DNA of 64,000 nucleotides from Bacillaceae bacterium IKA-2 (GTDB lineage Bacteria > Bacillota > Bacilli > Bacillales > Anaerobacillaceae): positions 1,240,001-1,304,000 of the forward strand of contig CP134492.1 of assembly GCA_031761875.1 (NCBI GenBank), written 5' to 3'. This document shows positions 35,188 to 43,841 of this stretch, in pieces. Numbering within the stretch: the stretch's first letter is position 1; the number at the start of each line of letters is the position of its first letter. Below the pieces are notes generated by a model. That model ran no database searches and was not told the DNA's origin. It worked only from the letters and a program-made list of their open reading frames with translations. Position numbers and translations under genes: made by a program.

Positions 35188-36228
35188 ATGAATTTAATGG
35201 ATGTGTTACTTTTTCAAAATCAAACTGAGTTAGTAAAATTACTAAGAGATACTCAGTCTAGCTATAATAAACATTCAAAACGAGAAATGATTGAGGTTCT
35301 TTATCCATTACTTTTAAATAAAGAAAATGTAAGTGAGAGATTTCAGCAGTTAACATCTGCAGCAAAAAGAATAGTCCTGACAATTTGTTACGATGATAAG
35401 TTGTTTTTAGCAAGAGAAGAACTATATGGTATCGTACCGAAAGTTGACAATCTCGCTTTTTTACAACTAGTAAAAGAGTTAACAACTAGCGGGTTATTAT
35501 TTGTTTATCTAAATAAAAATTATCTTATACCAAGCCAAATTAAAAAAGAACTTATCAAATGCTTCCAGCAAAAAATTAACGAAAATAGTTTAATTTTACC
35601 CGCAAATAATCAGATAAATAATCAACTCTATATGGTTAACGACCTTTTTTCATTTATTGATATAATCGAAGAACAAGCTTTGCCGTTGACAAAAAATGGC
35701 TTACTTTATAAAAAAGATTTCCAACAAATAATCAAGCAGTTCCATCGGAATGAGCCATTGCCAAGTGACCAGTGGCGTTTTGGTTATGGGAGGCGATTCT
35801 CCAATTATCCAGATCGTTTCTCACTTATTTATGATTACTGTTTTTATCGAGACTGGATAACTGAAGAAGATGGTAATTTAGCTATAGGTCCTAAGGCTAA
35901 CGAACTTCACGATAGTAGACTTACTGAATGTATGAATGGGTTAGTACGTTATTGGTTAAAGCTATATCGTCGCCCTGTGCCAGCGATTCGCCTTCTTTAT
36001 AAAATTACTCTTGATTCATTAAAGGAAGGTGAAGGTCTTGAGCAAGAATTTATTATTGCAGAGCTAACGCCTTTTGTAGACGAATATTATTTTGATAGTA
36101 AAGAAGACGTGATTAGAAAACGATTTTTAAACATGCTTTGTTCTCTTGATATTATAAAAATGATCGAAGATGATTCTTTTCATGGTATTACGGTAGGTCC
36201 GGCAAAAGCATTTCTAACAGATTTGTGA
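35188..36228 (+). CDS. unrecognised protein with a winged-helix/helicase-N-like pattern
   Basis: 346 residues, soluble, basic and aromatic, with no signal peptide. The N-terminal half (residues 1-110, with LLRDTQSSYNKHSKREMIEVLYPLLL and SAAKRIVLTICYDD) reads like repeated winged-helix units, and the overall pattern resembles the XPB/Ssl2-type helicase N-terminal domain proteins of Bacilli. No helicase motif is present, so it would be a stand-alone accessory domain. ATG 35188 after GAGAACGGTG. It lies between ypiA and ypiB, a place with no counterpart in B. subtilis that I recall. Assignment is tentative. Confidence 0.5.
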   Translation: MNLMDVLLFQNQTELVKLLRDTQSSYNKHSKREMIEVLYPLLLNKENVSERFQQLTSAAKRIVLTICYDDKLFLAREELYGIVPKVDNLAFLQLVKELTTSGLLFVYLNKNYLIPSQIKKELIKCFQQKINENSLILPANNQINNQLYMVNDLFSFIDIIEEQALPLTKNGLLYKKDFQQIIKQFHRNEPLPSDQWRFGYGRRFSNYPDRFSLIYDYCFYRDWITEEDGNLAIGPKANELHDSRLTECMNGLVRYWLKLYRRPVPAIRLLYKITLDSLKEGEGLEQEFIIAELTPFVDEYYFDSKEDVIRKRFLNMLCSLDIIKMIEDDSFHGITVGPAKAFLTDL

Positions 36229-36349
36229 AATGTTAGATTTTTTTCTACTTTTAAAAGGAATTTTCACTTTAAAAACGAATATTAGTAAGTAGTTCCTATT
36301 TTATTTACTAAAAAAAGTGAGTGATCGTATTATTAGGGAGGGGATAATA

Positions 36350-36907
36350 TTGAATATGAACAGCGCAATTTCAGTTATTGAAAAAAAAATATTTTTAAAA
36401 TGGTTTTTAAATAATTATCAATTAAAGCGAAGAGAGTGCGCTTGGCTATTGAATTATCTAATGAGTGATGACCAGATAATGGAGAAGGTTCACTTTCTTG
36501 AAAATATTGAATATTGTCCTAAGTCACTGATTATCTCAGCAAATGATGTAGAAAGTATTCCGTTTAGTTTTCAGAAACGGCAACATGTTACGATGGATGC
36601 GGAAAAGTCCTTTCATGATATCAGGCTAAATAAAGAAGAAGATATTTTTATCCAATTGAACTTTAAAGATGCGAAAAAAAATCCGCAGTTTATAGCTGTA
36701 CTAGAAGATAATCCATTTGCTCCTATTGATAAAGACACTGAACAAGCTTTTAGTGTAATGGCAAACTTAGTGGTCGATCAAGCAAGATATCAATTTCTAA
36801 AAAAACAGTTGCTTGAAAAAATTGATGCAGCGCTCGACAGTGGCGATAAAGATAGTTTTTTCATTTATACAAATCAGTTAGCTGAATTAAAAGCCCTTAG
36901 AGATTAA
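36350..36907 (+). CDS. ypiB: YpiB, UPF0302 family
   Basis: About 185 residues. Two parts: an N-terminal UPF0302 domain (KKIFLKWFLNNYQLKRRECAWLLNYL, NIEYCPKSLIIS) and a C-terminal IDEAL domain (LLEKIDAALDSGDKDSFFIYTNQL), a short helix pair in Firmicutes thought to bind partners. Function not firmly known. TTG 36350 is preferred because GGGAGGGG (36336-36343) is seven bases upstream; ATG 36356 is farther. The terminator stem overlaps the last codons. Confidence 0.88.
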   Translation: MNMNSAISVIEKKIFLKWFLNNYQLKRRECAWLLNYLMSDDQIMEKVHFLENIEYCPKSLIISANDVESIPFSFQKRQHVTMDAEKSFHDIRLNKEEDIFIQLNFKDAKKNPQFIAVLEDNPFAPIDKDTEQAFSVMANLVVDQARYQFLKKQLLEKIDAALDSGDKDSFFIYTNQLAELKALRD

Positions 36908-36921
36908 GGGCTTTTCTGATT
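36889..36921 (+). terminator. terminator overlapping the ypiB 3' end
   Basis: AAAAGCCCTTA (36889-36899) / TAAGGGCTTTT (36905-36915); the stop codon lies in the right arm. Confidence 0.75.
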
Positions 36922-36993
36922 TTAAATTTAAATATGGATGATGATTTATGATAATATATAGTTTAAGTGAAAATAGTACGAGGGGGAAACAAT

Positions 36994-37467
36994 ATGAAAT
37001 GGCAAGCAAAAGATGTTGATCTTTATTTACAAGCAAAAGAGTATGTAGATACAGTAATAATACCTTTATTACCAATTTCCTGGGATAAAGAGATAAAATC
37101 TACCGTACAAATGGGAGAATTTATCTTGTTAATAACGGATGAATTAGAAAGACAATTTAAAGGACGAGTATTTCAATTTCCAGCGTATACATATTTGAAA
37201 ACTGAAGATAGATTGGACAAGCTTAAAAGATTAAATGACATAGATGATCATTTGAAAACGAACGGATTTCGTCATGCGCTCTATATAACTTCTGATATCG
37301 AATGGATGCAATTAGAGGCAGATATGAAAGACACGCTGCTTTGGATACCGTCTATTCCGTTAGAACATTTAGATCAAAAATATAAGTCGGAAACGCTTAC
37401 TCATCAAATGAAACAAATAATACCAATTATGACAAGTAAGTGGCAAAAAGAAGAAAAAGATCTGTAG
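36994..37467 (+). CDS. ypiF: YpiF, DUF2487 family
   Basis: 157 residues, soluble. MKWQAKDVDLYLQAKEYVDTVIIPLLP at the start and an internal FPAYTYLKTEDRLDKLKRLN fit the DUF2487/YpiF family, which in Bacillus always stands just before qcrA. No catalytic motif is visible. A link with the cytochrome bc complex is suggested by position only. ATG 36994 after GAGGGGGAAA (36980-36989); the longer GTG frame at 36967 lacks a site. Confidence 0.85.
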   Translation: MKWQAKDVDLYLQAKEYVDTVIIPLLPISWDKEIKSTVQMGEFILLITDELERQFKGRVFQFPAYTYLKTEDRLDKLKRLNDIDDHLKTNGFRHALYITSDIEWMQLEADMKDTLLWIPSIPLEHLDQKYKSETLTHQMKQIIPIMTSKWQKEEKDL

Positions 37468-37484
37468 ATATTGTCATCATATTA

Positions 37485-37514
37485 TTGACAGTGTTAATGT
37501 TATTAAAGTATTAT
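37485..37514 (+). promoter_or_regulatory. probable sigma-A promoter of qcrABC
   Basis: TTGACA (37485-37490), 18 bases, TATTAT (37509-37514). A small AAGTCT/AGACTT hairpin (37544-37559) lies in the leader before the qcrA ribosome site. Confidence 0.5.
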
Positions 37515-37587
37515 AAATATGACCTAGTATATTATCTATTATCAAGTCTTGGTAGACTTATAATAAAACGATAGGAGGGAAATGTGA

Positions 37588-38088
37588 GTGAGTGAGAATC
37601 AGCATAAAGTGTCGAGACGTCAATTTTTAAACTATACACTAACCGGTGTTGGTGGATTTATGGCAGCAGGTTTTACATTACCTTTAGTTCGCTTTGCACT
37701 TGATCCTGCTCTGAAAACAGGTGTAGAAACGGAAATGGTAGCAGTAACACAAGAAAGTAAAATTACAGCTGAACCACAGCGTTTTGACTTTAAAATTAAG
37801 CAGGTCGATGCTTGGTATGAAAGCGAAGTTTCCAGATCAGCATGGATCTATGAGGAAAATGGAAAATTAGTTGTCTTATCACCGGTATGTACACACTTAG
37901 GTTGTACAGTGGACTGGGATACAAATGAAAATCATCAAAATCAATTTTACTGCCCTTGTCATGGCGGAGTATTTGAAAAGGATGGAGAAAATGTTCCGCG
38001 TACACCGCCAACTGAGCCGTTATATATTTATGAGCATGACGTTCGAGATGGCACTATTTACTTAGGTAGACCAAGACCACAGGTATAA
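37588..38088 (+). CDS. qcrA: menaquinol:cytochrome c reductase, Rieske iron-sulfur subunit
   Basis: 166 residues. N-terminal membrane anchor with a twin-arginine-like stretch SRRQFLNYTLTGVGGFMAAG, then the Rieske domain: CTHLGC at 101-106 and CPCHGG at 122-127 hold the 2Fe-2S cluster through two cysteines and two histidines. It accepts electrons from menaquinol in the bc complex at the outer face of the membrane. GTG 37588 after AGGAGGGA (37573-37580). First gene of qcrABC. Confidence 0.96.
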   Translation: MSENQHKVSRRQFLNYTLTGVGGFMAAGFTLPLVRFALDPALKTGVETEMVAVTQESKITAEPQRFDFKIKQVDAWYESEVSRSAWIYEENGKLVVLSPVCTHLGCTVDWDTNENHQNQFYCPCHGGVFEKDGENVPRTPPTEPLYIYEHDVRDGTIYLGRPRPQV

Positions 38089-38102
38089 GGGGGGCGTAGT
38101 AA

Positions 38103-38774
38103 TTGTTAAATAAAATATACAATTGGGTAGACGAACGATTAGACATTACGCCGATGTGGCGTGATATCGCTGACCATGAAGTGCCTGAGCATGTAAACCC
38201 AGCGCATCACTTCTCAGCTTTTGTTTATTGTTTTGGTGGCTTGACATTTTTCATTACAGTCATCCAAATTTTATCGGGCATGTTTTTAACCATGTATTAT
38301 GTTCCAGATATCATACATGCTTATCAATCTGTTTACTATTTACAAAATGAAGTAACATTTGGTGTAATTGTGCGTGGAATGCATCATTGGGGCGCAAGTT
38401 TAGTCATTGTGATGATGTTTTTACATACGCTGCGAGTATTTTTTACCGGATCGTACAAAAAACCTCGTGAATTAAACTGGGTTGTCGGAGTACTTATTTT
38501 CTTTGTTATGTTAGGTTTAGGTTTTACGGGGTATTTATTACCTTGGGATATGAAGGCATACTTTGCAACAGTTGTCGGACTACAAATTGCTGAAAGTGCA
38601 CCGATTATCGGTACATTTGCGAAAACATTTTTAGCTGGGGGAGAAATAATTGGAGCAACTACGCTAACAAGGTTCTTTGCTATCCACGTTTTCTTCTTGC
38701 CAGGAGCTTTACTTGGCTTACTAGCGGCACACTTTGTGATGATTCGTAAGCAAGGTATTTCTGGACCACTATAA
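38103..38774 (+). CDS. qcrB: menaquinol:cytochrome c reductase, cytochrome b subunit
   Basis: 223 residues, the short cytochrome b6-type subunit with four membrane segments carrying two b hemes. Heme-binding histidines are in GMHHWGASLVIVMMFLHTLRV and in FAIHVFFLPGALLGLLAAHF; the quinol site segment GYLLPWDMKAYFATVVG is present. TTG start at 38103 after AAGGGGGGCG. Lies 14 bases after qcrA and 23 before qcrC. Confidence 0.97.
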   Translation: MLNKIYNWVDERLDITPMWRDIADHEVPEHVNPAHHFSAFVYCFGGLTFFITVIQILSGMFLTMYYVPDIIHAYQSVYYLQNEVTFGVIVRGMHHWGASLVIVMMFLHTLRVFFTGSYKKPRELNWVVGVLIFFVMLGLGFTGYLLPWDMKAYFATVVGLQIAESAPIIGTFAKTFLAGGEIIGATTLTRFFAIHVFFLPGALLGLLAAHFVMIRKQGISGPL

Positions 38775-38797
38775 TATAAGTGAAAGGAGGAAAAACT

Positions 38798-39574
38798 ATG
38801 CATCGTGGGAAAGGGATGAAATTTGTCGAGGATTCTCGTATACCGGCAAAAAGAACGCCAAATATTCCTAAAGATTATTCCGAATTCCCTGGGAAAACAG
38901 AGGCATTTTGGCCAAACTTCTTATTAAGGGAATGGATGGTTGGAGCGGTCTTTTTAGTTGGTTATTTAATGTTAACAATTTCTCATTTTGCACCACTTGA
39001 ACGTCTTGCTGATCCAACAGACGCAACCTATGTTCCATTGCCAGACTGGTATTTATTGTTTTTATACCAGTTGTTAAAATATGAGTTTGCATCTGGCGTT
39101 TATACTGTTGTAGGAGCAGTAGTAATTCCTGGAGTTGCTTTTGGAGCGTTATTGTTGGTACCTTGGTTAGATGGTGGTAAAGAACGTCGTCCATTCAAAA
39201 GACCTATTGGTACTAGTTTAATGTTACTAGCAATCGTTTCAATTTTCTGGTTAACATACGAGGCTTCTGCTCAACATGATTGGGAAGCGGCGGCGCAACA
39301 AGGTGCTATTGTTGAAGAAGTTGAAATTAACCAAGATCATGCAGGCTATGAAATATGGGAATCACAAGGGACCTGTATAGGTTGTCACGGTGGTAATATG
39401 GCTGGAATGCCTGGTGTAGGACCATCACTTTTCGAAAGCGGATATACGAAAGAGGAAATTATTGAGATTATTATAAACGGTAAAGGGGCAATGCCTGAGG
39501 GTCTATTTCAAGGTACTGACGAAGAACTTGAAATTTTAGCAGAGTATATTGCTGCTGATGGAAACCCTGAATAA
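38798..39574 (+). CDS. qcrC: menaquinol:cytochrome c reductase, cytochrome b/c subunit
   Basis: 258 residues. A fusion typical of Bacillus: an N-terminal part equal to subunit IV (three membrane segments; PDWYLLFLYQLLKYE) and a C-terminal cytochrome c domain with the heme motif CIGCH at 193-197 and the axial Met in GAMPEGLF. ATG 38798 after GAAAGGAGGA (38781-38790); the longer frame at 38780 overlaps that site. Completes the qcr operon; a terminator follows. Confidence 0.97.
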   Translation: MHRGKGMKFVEDSRIPAKRTPNIPKDYSEFPGKTEAFWPNFLLREWMVGAVFLVGYLMLTISHFAPLERLADPTDATYVPLPDWYLLFLYQLLKYEFASGVYTVVGAVVIPGVAFGALLLVPWLDGGKERRPFKRPIGTSLMLLAIVSIFWLTYEASAQHDWEAAAQQGAIVEEVEINQDHAGYEIWESQGTCIGCHGGNMAGMPGVGPSLFESGYTKEEIIEIIINGKGAMPEGLFQGTDEELEILAEYIAADGNPE

Positions 39575-39581
39575 GAACATG

Positions 39582-39611
39582 AAAAAGCTGACGTTTTGTC
39601 AGCTTTTTTTT
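39582..39611 (+). terminator. terminator of qcrABC
   Basis: AAAAAGCTGAC (39582-39592) / GTCAGCTTTTT (39598-39608), loop GTTTT, then more T. Confidence 0.9.
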
Positions 39612-39710
39612 AATCGTTAGGAATCGTTCGACTTTTAGAAATAACGATACTATACTAGAAAAAGGTTAAATATAAAGATACTATTTTTTTGTTAAGGCGA
39701 GGAGAATCAA

Positions 39711-40307
39711 ATGATCATCAATCTATTTTATTTATTGCGACAAAAATGGTTTTTAGTTTTGTTATTATTCATTAATATTTTTGGCACAATTTATGGATTT
39801 TGGTGGTATAAATATCAGTTAGCGAATACGCCACCACACTTTCTGATCTTTGTCCCAGATAGCCCGACGGCAAGCTTGTTTTTTGTGTTTGTATTAATCA
39901 TGTTTTTAATGAAAAGAAATTGGCCGTTGATGGAAGCCTTTGCTGCTGTAACGTTAATTAAATATGGAGTTTGGGCTGTTGTGATGAATTGGGCAGCGGG
40001 AGCTACAGGATCTACATTAACTTGGGAAAATTATATGCTAATGGCATCACATGGCGGAATGGCCCTTCAAGCGCTTCTTTTTGCGCCATACTTTCGAATT
40101 AAGTTATGGCATCTAATGGTTGTCGCGGTTTGGACACTACATAATGATATTATTGATTATGTTTTTATGATGCACCCGGGGGTTGCTAGATCGTTGTTTG
40201 AATATATTCCCCAGATTGGTTATTTTACATTTTGGCTAAGTATTATTTCGCTTCTGCTTGTTTATTATTTTTCAGTAAGAAAAGGACGCTATCAACTTGA
40301 ATTGTAA
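39711..40307 (+). CDS. ypjA: YpjA, DUF1405 membrane protein
   Basis: 198 residues with five to six membrane segments; conserved polar positions inside membranes (NIFGTIYGFWWYKYQL, FVPDSPTASLFFV, KYGVWAVVMNW, ASHGGMALQALLF, HNDIIDYVFMMHPG) match the DUF1405/YpjA family. No function is known. ATG 39711 after GGCGAGGAGAA. Followed by ypjB as in B. subtilis. Confidence 0.88.
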   Translation: MIINLFYLLRQKWFLVLLLFINIFGTIYGFWWYKYQLANTPPHFLIFVPDSPTASLFFVFVLIMFLMKRNWPLMEAFAAVTLIKYGVWAVVMNWAAGATGSTLTWENYMLMASHGGMALQALLFAPYFRIKLWHLMVVAVWTLHNDIIDYVFMMHPGVARSLFEYIPQIGYFTFWLSIISLLLVYYFSVRKGRYQLEL

Positions 40308-40371
40308 AGAAATAGGTCTACTCTTGTCCACCTCTTCATAGGATTTAATTAGAAGAAGAGGAGGGACAGGC

Positions 40372-41160
40372 ATGCATAAAATAATTTTCGTACTTATTTG
40401 TTTATTTTCGCTTGTATTTTCAACTAATGCTTATGCTGAAAAGGATTATGACAAAATAGAGTGGCGTAATTTAAACCAAACAGCGGATAAAGTTCTTCAA
40501 CTAGTAAAAGAAGAAAAATATAGTGATGCAAAGCAGCTATTAGATTTTCTCTCGAAACAATTTTTAGCTTTACGGTTTGAGGACCAGGATCTATCAATGA
40601 CCCATTTGAGGCTGATTACAAGCTCGTATGAAAAGGCGATGGGTGCTGTTACAAGTGCAAGTGCTAGTCATGAAGAACGGGTTTTAGCTGTTTCTGAGTT
40701 CCGCTTAGTTATTGATGCGCTAGTTTCAGAGCATCATCCACTCTGGAAAAATACAGAAACAATGGTAATGGACTATTTTGTAAAAATGCGAGAAGCAATC
40801 AACGCTGGCGATAATAACTCATTTCAACATCACTTTAACGGTTTTTTACAAAAATACGCAGTAATTCGTCCAGCGCTTATGATTGATTTATTACCTCACC
40901 AATTTCAAAGAATAGATTCTCATGTAAAATATGTTGAAAGATCGCGTACTTTAATGATTACAAATGAAGATAAAGCTAAACATATTAAAATAATGGAAGA
41001 AGATTTTCTGAAATTGTATAAGGGGTTTGAAGAAGATCAAGCTGATCCTTCATTATGGTGGGTTATATTCTCAATCGGAGGAACGATTTTATCGTCATTG
41101 TTTTATGCAGGGTATAAAAAGTATAAAGCAGAAAAAAATAAAGTAAAAATGAAACAATAG
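40372..41160 (+). CDS. ypjB: YpjB, sporulation-associated secreted/membrane protein
   Basis: 262 residues. An N-terminal signal peptide (MHKIIFVLICLFSLVFSTNAYA), a mostly helical extracytoplasmic domain with many Lys/Glu, and one C-terminal membrane segment (WWVIFSIGGTILSSLFYAGY) followed by a basic tail, so a type I topology is expected. It matches YpjB by order and layout; the family is annotated as a sporulation protein, but the molecular role is not known. ATG after GAGGAGGGAC. Confidence 0.85.
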   Translation: MHKIIFVLICLFSLVFSTNAYAEKDYDKIEWRNLNQTADKVLQLVKEEKYSDAKQLLDFLSKQFLALRFEDQDLSMTHLRLITSSYEKAMGAVTSASASHEERVLAVSEFRLVIDALVSEHHPLWKNTETMVMDYFVKMREAINAGDNNSFQHHFNGFLQKYAVIRPALMIDLLPHQFQRIDSHVKYVERSRTLMITNEDKAKHIKIMEEDFLKLYKGFEEDQADPSLWWVIFSIGGTILSSLFYAGYKKYKAEKNKVKMKQ

Positions 41161-41344
41161 TGATTTAAATACGTATCTATATATATGGATTGACATAAAT
41201 TAAAAGTTTCACTAAAATCATAGTAGTCAATTATGGTTTCTGGATTGTTAAATCCTAAAAGATGGATAAGGCTAACGAAGAAATTTATTCCTTGACTATC
41301 TAACTTTATGCTTATCCCTAAAAAAACTCACGGAGGTTATGTCG

Positions 41345-42031
41345 ATGTTGTCTTTACCAGCATTATTAATTTACTTTGCATTTCTTATTTTAATTCCGTT
41401 ATGGGCGCAGATGAAGGTGAAAAGTGCGTATAAAAAATACTCACAAGTACCAGCATCTTCAGGAATGACGGGAGCCCAAGTTGCCAGAAAAATCTTAGAC
41501 AATAACAGTCTTTACAATGTTAGAGTTGAAGCTGTTAAAGGCAAACTAAGTGATCATTATGACCCGGGTGCGAAAGCTGTGCGCCTATCAGAAGAAAACT
41601 ATTACGGTCATTCAGTTGCCGGTGCTGCAGTTGCAGCTCATGAAGTCGGACACGCAATGCAAGATGCTGAAGATTACGCATTTCTACGTTTTCGGCATGC
41701 GTTAGTCCCTGTCGCAAACTTTGGTTCAAGAGGTGCCTTCTTTATTATAATTGCTGGTATGTTACTGAGCCAACCGCCTTTTGTGCTAGTAGGAATTATG
41801 TTTATGGCAGCAGCTGTATTATTCCAGTTAGTCACATTACCAGTTGAGTTTAATGCCAGTAGTAGAGCGATGAACCAAATCATTTCAGTCGGCGTTATTC
41901 GCAACAATGAAGAACGAGACACGAAAAAAGTATTAGACGCTGCAGCATTAACATACGTTGCTGCTGCGGTTGTTGCAGTAATGGAACTTACTCGTTTCAT
42001 TTTAATGTACTTAGCAATGAATAGAAATTGA
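41345..42031 (+). CDS. yugP: YugP-type zinc metallopeptidase, membrane
   Basis: 228 residues. Zinc-binding motif HEVGH at residues 99-103 inside VAAHEVGHAMQDAEDY, with the EFNASSRA segment near residue 175 that supplies a further ligand, and three to four membrane segments. The family (YugP, neutral zinc metallopeptidase) is widespread in Firmicutes; substrates are unknown. ATG 41345 fits CGGAGG (41331-41336) better than ATG 41339. In B. subtilis yugP is elsewhere; here it stands between ypjB and ypjC. A strong terminator follows. Confidence 0.92.
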   Translation: MLSLPALLIYFAFLILIPLWAQMKVKSAYKKYSQVPASSGMTGAQVARKILDNNSLYNVRVEAVKGKLSDHYDPGAKAVRLSEENYYGHSVAGAAVAAHEVGHAMQDAEDYAFLRFRHALVPVANFGSRGAFFIIIAGMLLSQPPFVLVGIMFMAAAVLFQLVTLPVEFNASSRAMNQIISVGVIRNNEERDTKKVLDAAALTYVAAAVVAVMELTRFILMYLAMNRN

Positions 42032-42032
42032 A

Positions 42033-42072
42033 ACAAAAAGAGATGGCTCATTGAGCCATCTCTTTTTGTCTA
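42033..42072 (+). terminator. terminator after yugP
   Basis: 17-bp perfect stem ACAAAAAGAGATGGCTC (42033-42049) / GAGCCATCTCTTTTTGT (42053-42069), loop ATT. Confidence 0.92.
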
Positions 42073-42078
42073 AGCCAC

Positions 42079-42339
42079 CAAGGCGCTTGCGCTTTTCTTT
42101 GTCTAGCTCCAGCGCCTAGCTTCTCGAATGTTTCAACTTACCATGCAGAGGCAAAGGGCGCCTCTTTATGGTAAGTCTCCAACATACTCGTACCTACCAA
42201 GGCGCTTGCGCTTTTCTTTGTCTAGCTCCAGCGCCTACAAGCTCGGTCACTTCAGTCCTTTTCAGAAGCCAAAGAACGGCTTCTGTCAAAGGCCTTCCAG
42301 TGCCTACCGCTTGTGAACAAGGCGCTTGCGCTTTTCTTT
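42079..42339. repeat. modular repeat family C, locus 3: two units plus a partial third
   Basis: AAGGCGCTTGCGCTTTTCTT recurs at about 42080, 42199 and 42319 (steps of 119 and 120). Each full unit continues GTCTAGCTCCAGCGCCTA, then a variable palindrome: unit 1 has TTACCAT/ATGGTAA with AGGC-type arms (42136-42173), unit 2 has CAGAAGCC/GGCTTCTG (42263-42287). Two overlapping open frames in this stretch are repeat artefacts. The element ends at the ypjC stop codon. Confidence 0.85.
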
Positions 42340-43207
42340 ATTCAATTGGTCTTTTGTATTGGTCTAAAGTAAAGCCTTCGCCAATGACATCTTGGACATC
42401 ATTTAAAGTTACAAAAGCGTGGGGATCAATTTTTTCTATAATTGTTTTTAAACGGATAAGTTCATTTTTACCAACGACACAATAAAGAATGTCTTTATCT
42501 AAGCCTGAAAAACTTCCTTTCCCTTTTAGAACAGTTGCACCTCGATCCATTTTACTTAAAATAGCTGCAGCAATTTCTGTTGATTTTTCAGAAATAATAA
42601 ACGCGGCTTTCCCAGAATAAGCTCCTTGTACCATAAAATCAATTACTCTTGCACTTATAAACACGGCTACTAATGTATACATCGCTTCACGGTAATTTAA
42701 ATACACCAAAGATGATGTAATAACAGCCGCATCAAATAGAAACATTGTTTTCCCCATGCTCCAACCGTAATATTTATAACCAAGTCTAGCAATGATGTCA
42801 ACGCCGCCTGTTGTTCCACCAAAGCGAAATACAATCCCGAGCCCGACTCCAATTAGTACTCCCGCAAATAAAGCCACAAGCGTCATATCATCATGAAGTG
42901 GAAAAGTAGCAAATTGATATCTTTGGAAAATAAATAAGAAAAAAGAAACTCCGAACGTTCCAATAAGTGTATAGATAAATGAATTGCGGCCAAGTACTCT
43001 CCAACCGATTAAAAATAGTGGAATGTTTAACAATAGGTATGTATAAGCCGGATCAATTTCAAAGACGAAAAATAAAATTAGCGTAATTCCAGTAAAACCA
43101 CCATCAGAAAGGTTGTTTTCCATGTTAAAATAGACAAGCCCAAATGACATAATTGCCGCACCTAAAAGAATATAGAAAATGTTTTTAAATTTAATCGTTG
43201 AGTTCAT
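42338..43207 (-). CDS. ypjC: YpjC, YitT family membrane protein
   Basis: 289 residues, minus strand. Five to six membrane segments in two YitT_membrane repeats (FYILLGAAIMSFGLVYF, GGFTGITLILFFVF, FRFGGTTGGVDIIARL, SARVIDFMVQGAYSGKAAFII) followed by a cytosolic DUF2179 domain (ILYCVVGKNELIRLKTIIEKIDPHAFVTLNDVQDVIGEGF). The family is common in Firmicutes and its transport or sensing role is not settled. Start ATG at 43207, with AAAGAGG upstream on the minus strand. Its TAA stop lies at the junction with the family C repeat, so the repeat may define the C-terminus. Confidence 0.9.
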   Translation of the reverse strand: MNSTIKFKNIFYILLGAAIMSFGLVYFNMENNLSDGGFTGITLILFFVFEIDPAYTYLLLNIPLFLIGWRVLGRNSFIYTLIGTFGVSFFLFIFQRYQFATFPLHDDMTLVALFAGVLIGVGLGIVFRFGGTTGGVDIIARLGYKYYGWSMGKTMFLFDAAVITSSLVYLNYREAMYTLVAVFISARVIDFMVQGAYSGKAAFIISEKSTEIAAAILSKMDRGATVLKGKGSFSGLDKDILYCVVGKNELIRLKTIIEKIDPHAFVTLNDVQDVIGEGFTLDQYKRPIE

Positions 43208-43440
43208 AGATGAGTACCTCTTTAGACTATTTTTTATGATTTTTATTGTCTGGCGCTTGCGCCTTTCTTATTGTAACGAATATCTCAGAAAAAATATATG
43301 ATGATTATTATGTTAGTAGTAAAAAATAAGTAAAAACAACCTATTTAATGCTTTTCCTTTTCAGAAATTCAACAGGAAAACAGAAAATATTTGTCAAATC
43401 ATCAACATTTAGCTAACATGTTACTAGAAGTATAAATAGT

Positions 43441-43483
43441 GAGTGTTCAAATGAGTGAATTAGTCAGCTTTTTGAACATCCTC
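43441..43483. repeat. repeat family B hairpin, copy 2
   Basis: GAGTGTTCAAA at the left pairs with TTTGAACATCCTC at the right. It is directly before the ypjD ribosome site (AAGAGGTGATTTT). Confidence 0.6.
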
Positions 43484-43499
43484 TAAAAGAGGTGATTTT

Positions 43500-43829
43500 G
43501 TGAGTGATAAAAGTTTAAAAGATATTCAAAGTGAAGTTGATGCTTATATTGGTCAATATAAAGAAGGGTATTTTAGTCCGCTTGTGATGCTTGCTCGGTT
43601 AACTGAGGAATTAGGTGAATTATCCCGTGAAGTCAACCATTATTACGGTGAGAAGCCTAAAAAATCAACTGAAGAAGAAAAGACGATTGAGCAAGAGTTG
43701 GGCGACTTATTTTTTGTGTTAGTCTGCTTTAGTAATTCATTAAATATTAATTTGGAAGAATCATTCGATCTCGTCATGGAAAAATTTCAAACTAGAGATA
43801 AAGATCGTTGGACTAAAATAGAAGAATAA
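43500..43829 (+). CDS. ypjD: MazG-family nucleotide pyrophosphohydrolase (YpjD)
   Basis: 109 residues, single MazG-like all-alpha domain. The metal-binding pattern is visible as EELGELSRE (E-E-x-x-E) and EQELGDLFFVLVCFSN (E-x-x-D). Such enzymes hydrolyse nucleoside triphosphates to monophosphates; substrate unknown for YpjD. GTG 43500 after AAGAGGTG (43487-43494). A family B hairpin lies immediately upstream, and dapB follows after 12 bases, so this gene probably leads the dapB-mgsA-bsh operon. Confidence 0.92.
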   Translation: MSDKSLKDIQSEVDAYIGQYKEGYFSPLVMLARLTEELGELSREVNHYYGEKPKKSTEEEKTIEQELGDLFFVLVCFSNSLNINLEESFDLVMEKFQTRDKDRWTKIEE

Positions 43830-43841
43830 AGGAGAAATGAA

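Noticed and set aside
42128-42485. Two overlapping plus-strand open frames of 62 and 105 codons
   Set aside because: They lie within the family C repeat and the antisense of ypjC, have no ribosome site, and read as Ser/Leu/Pro-rich artefacts of palindromes.
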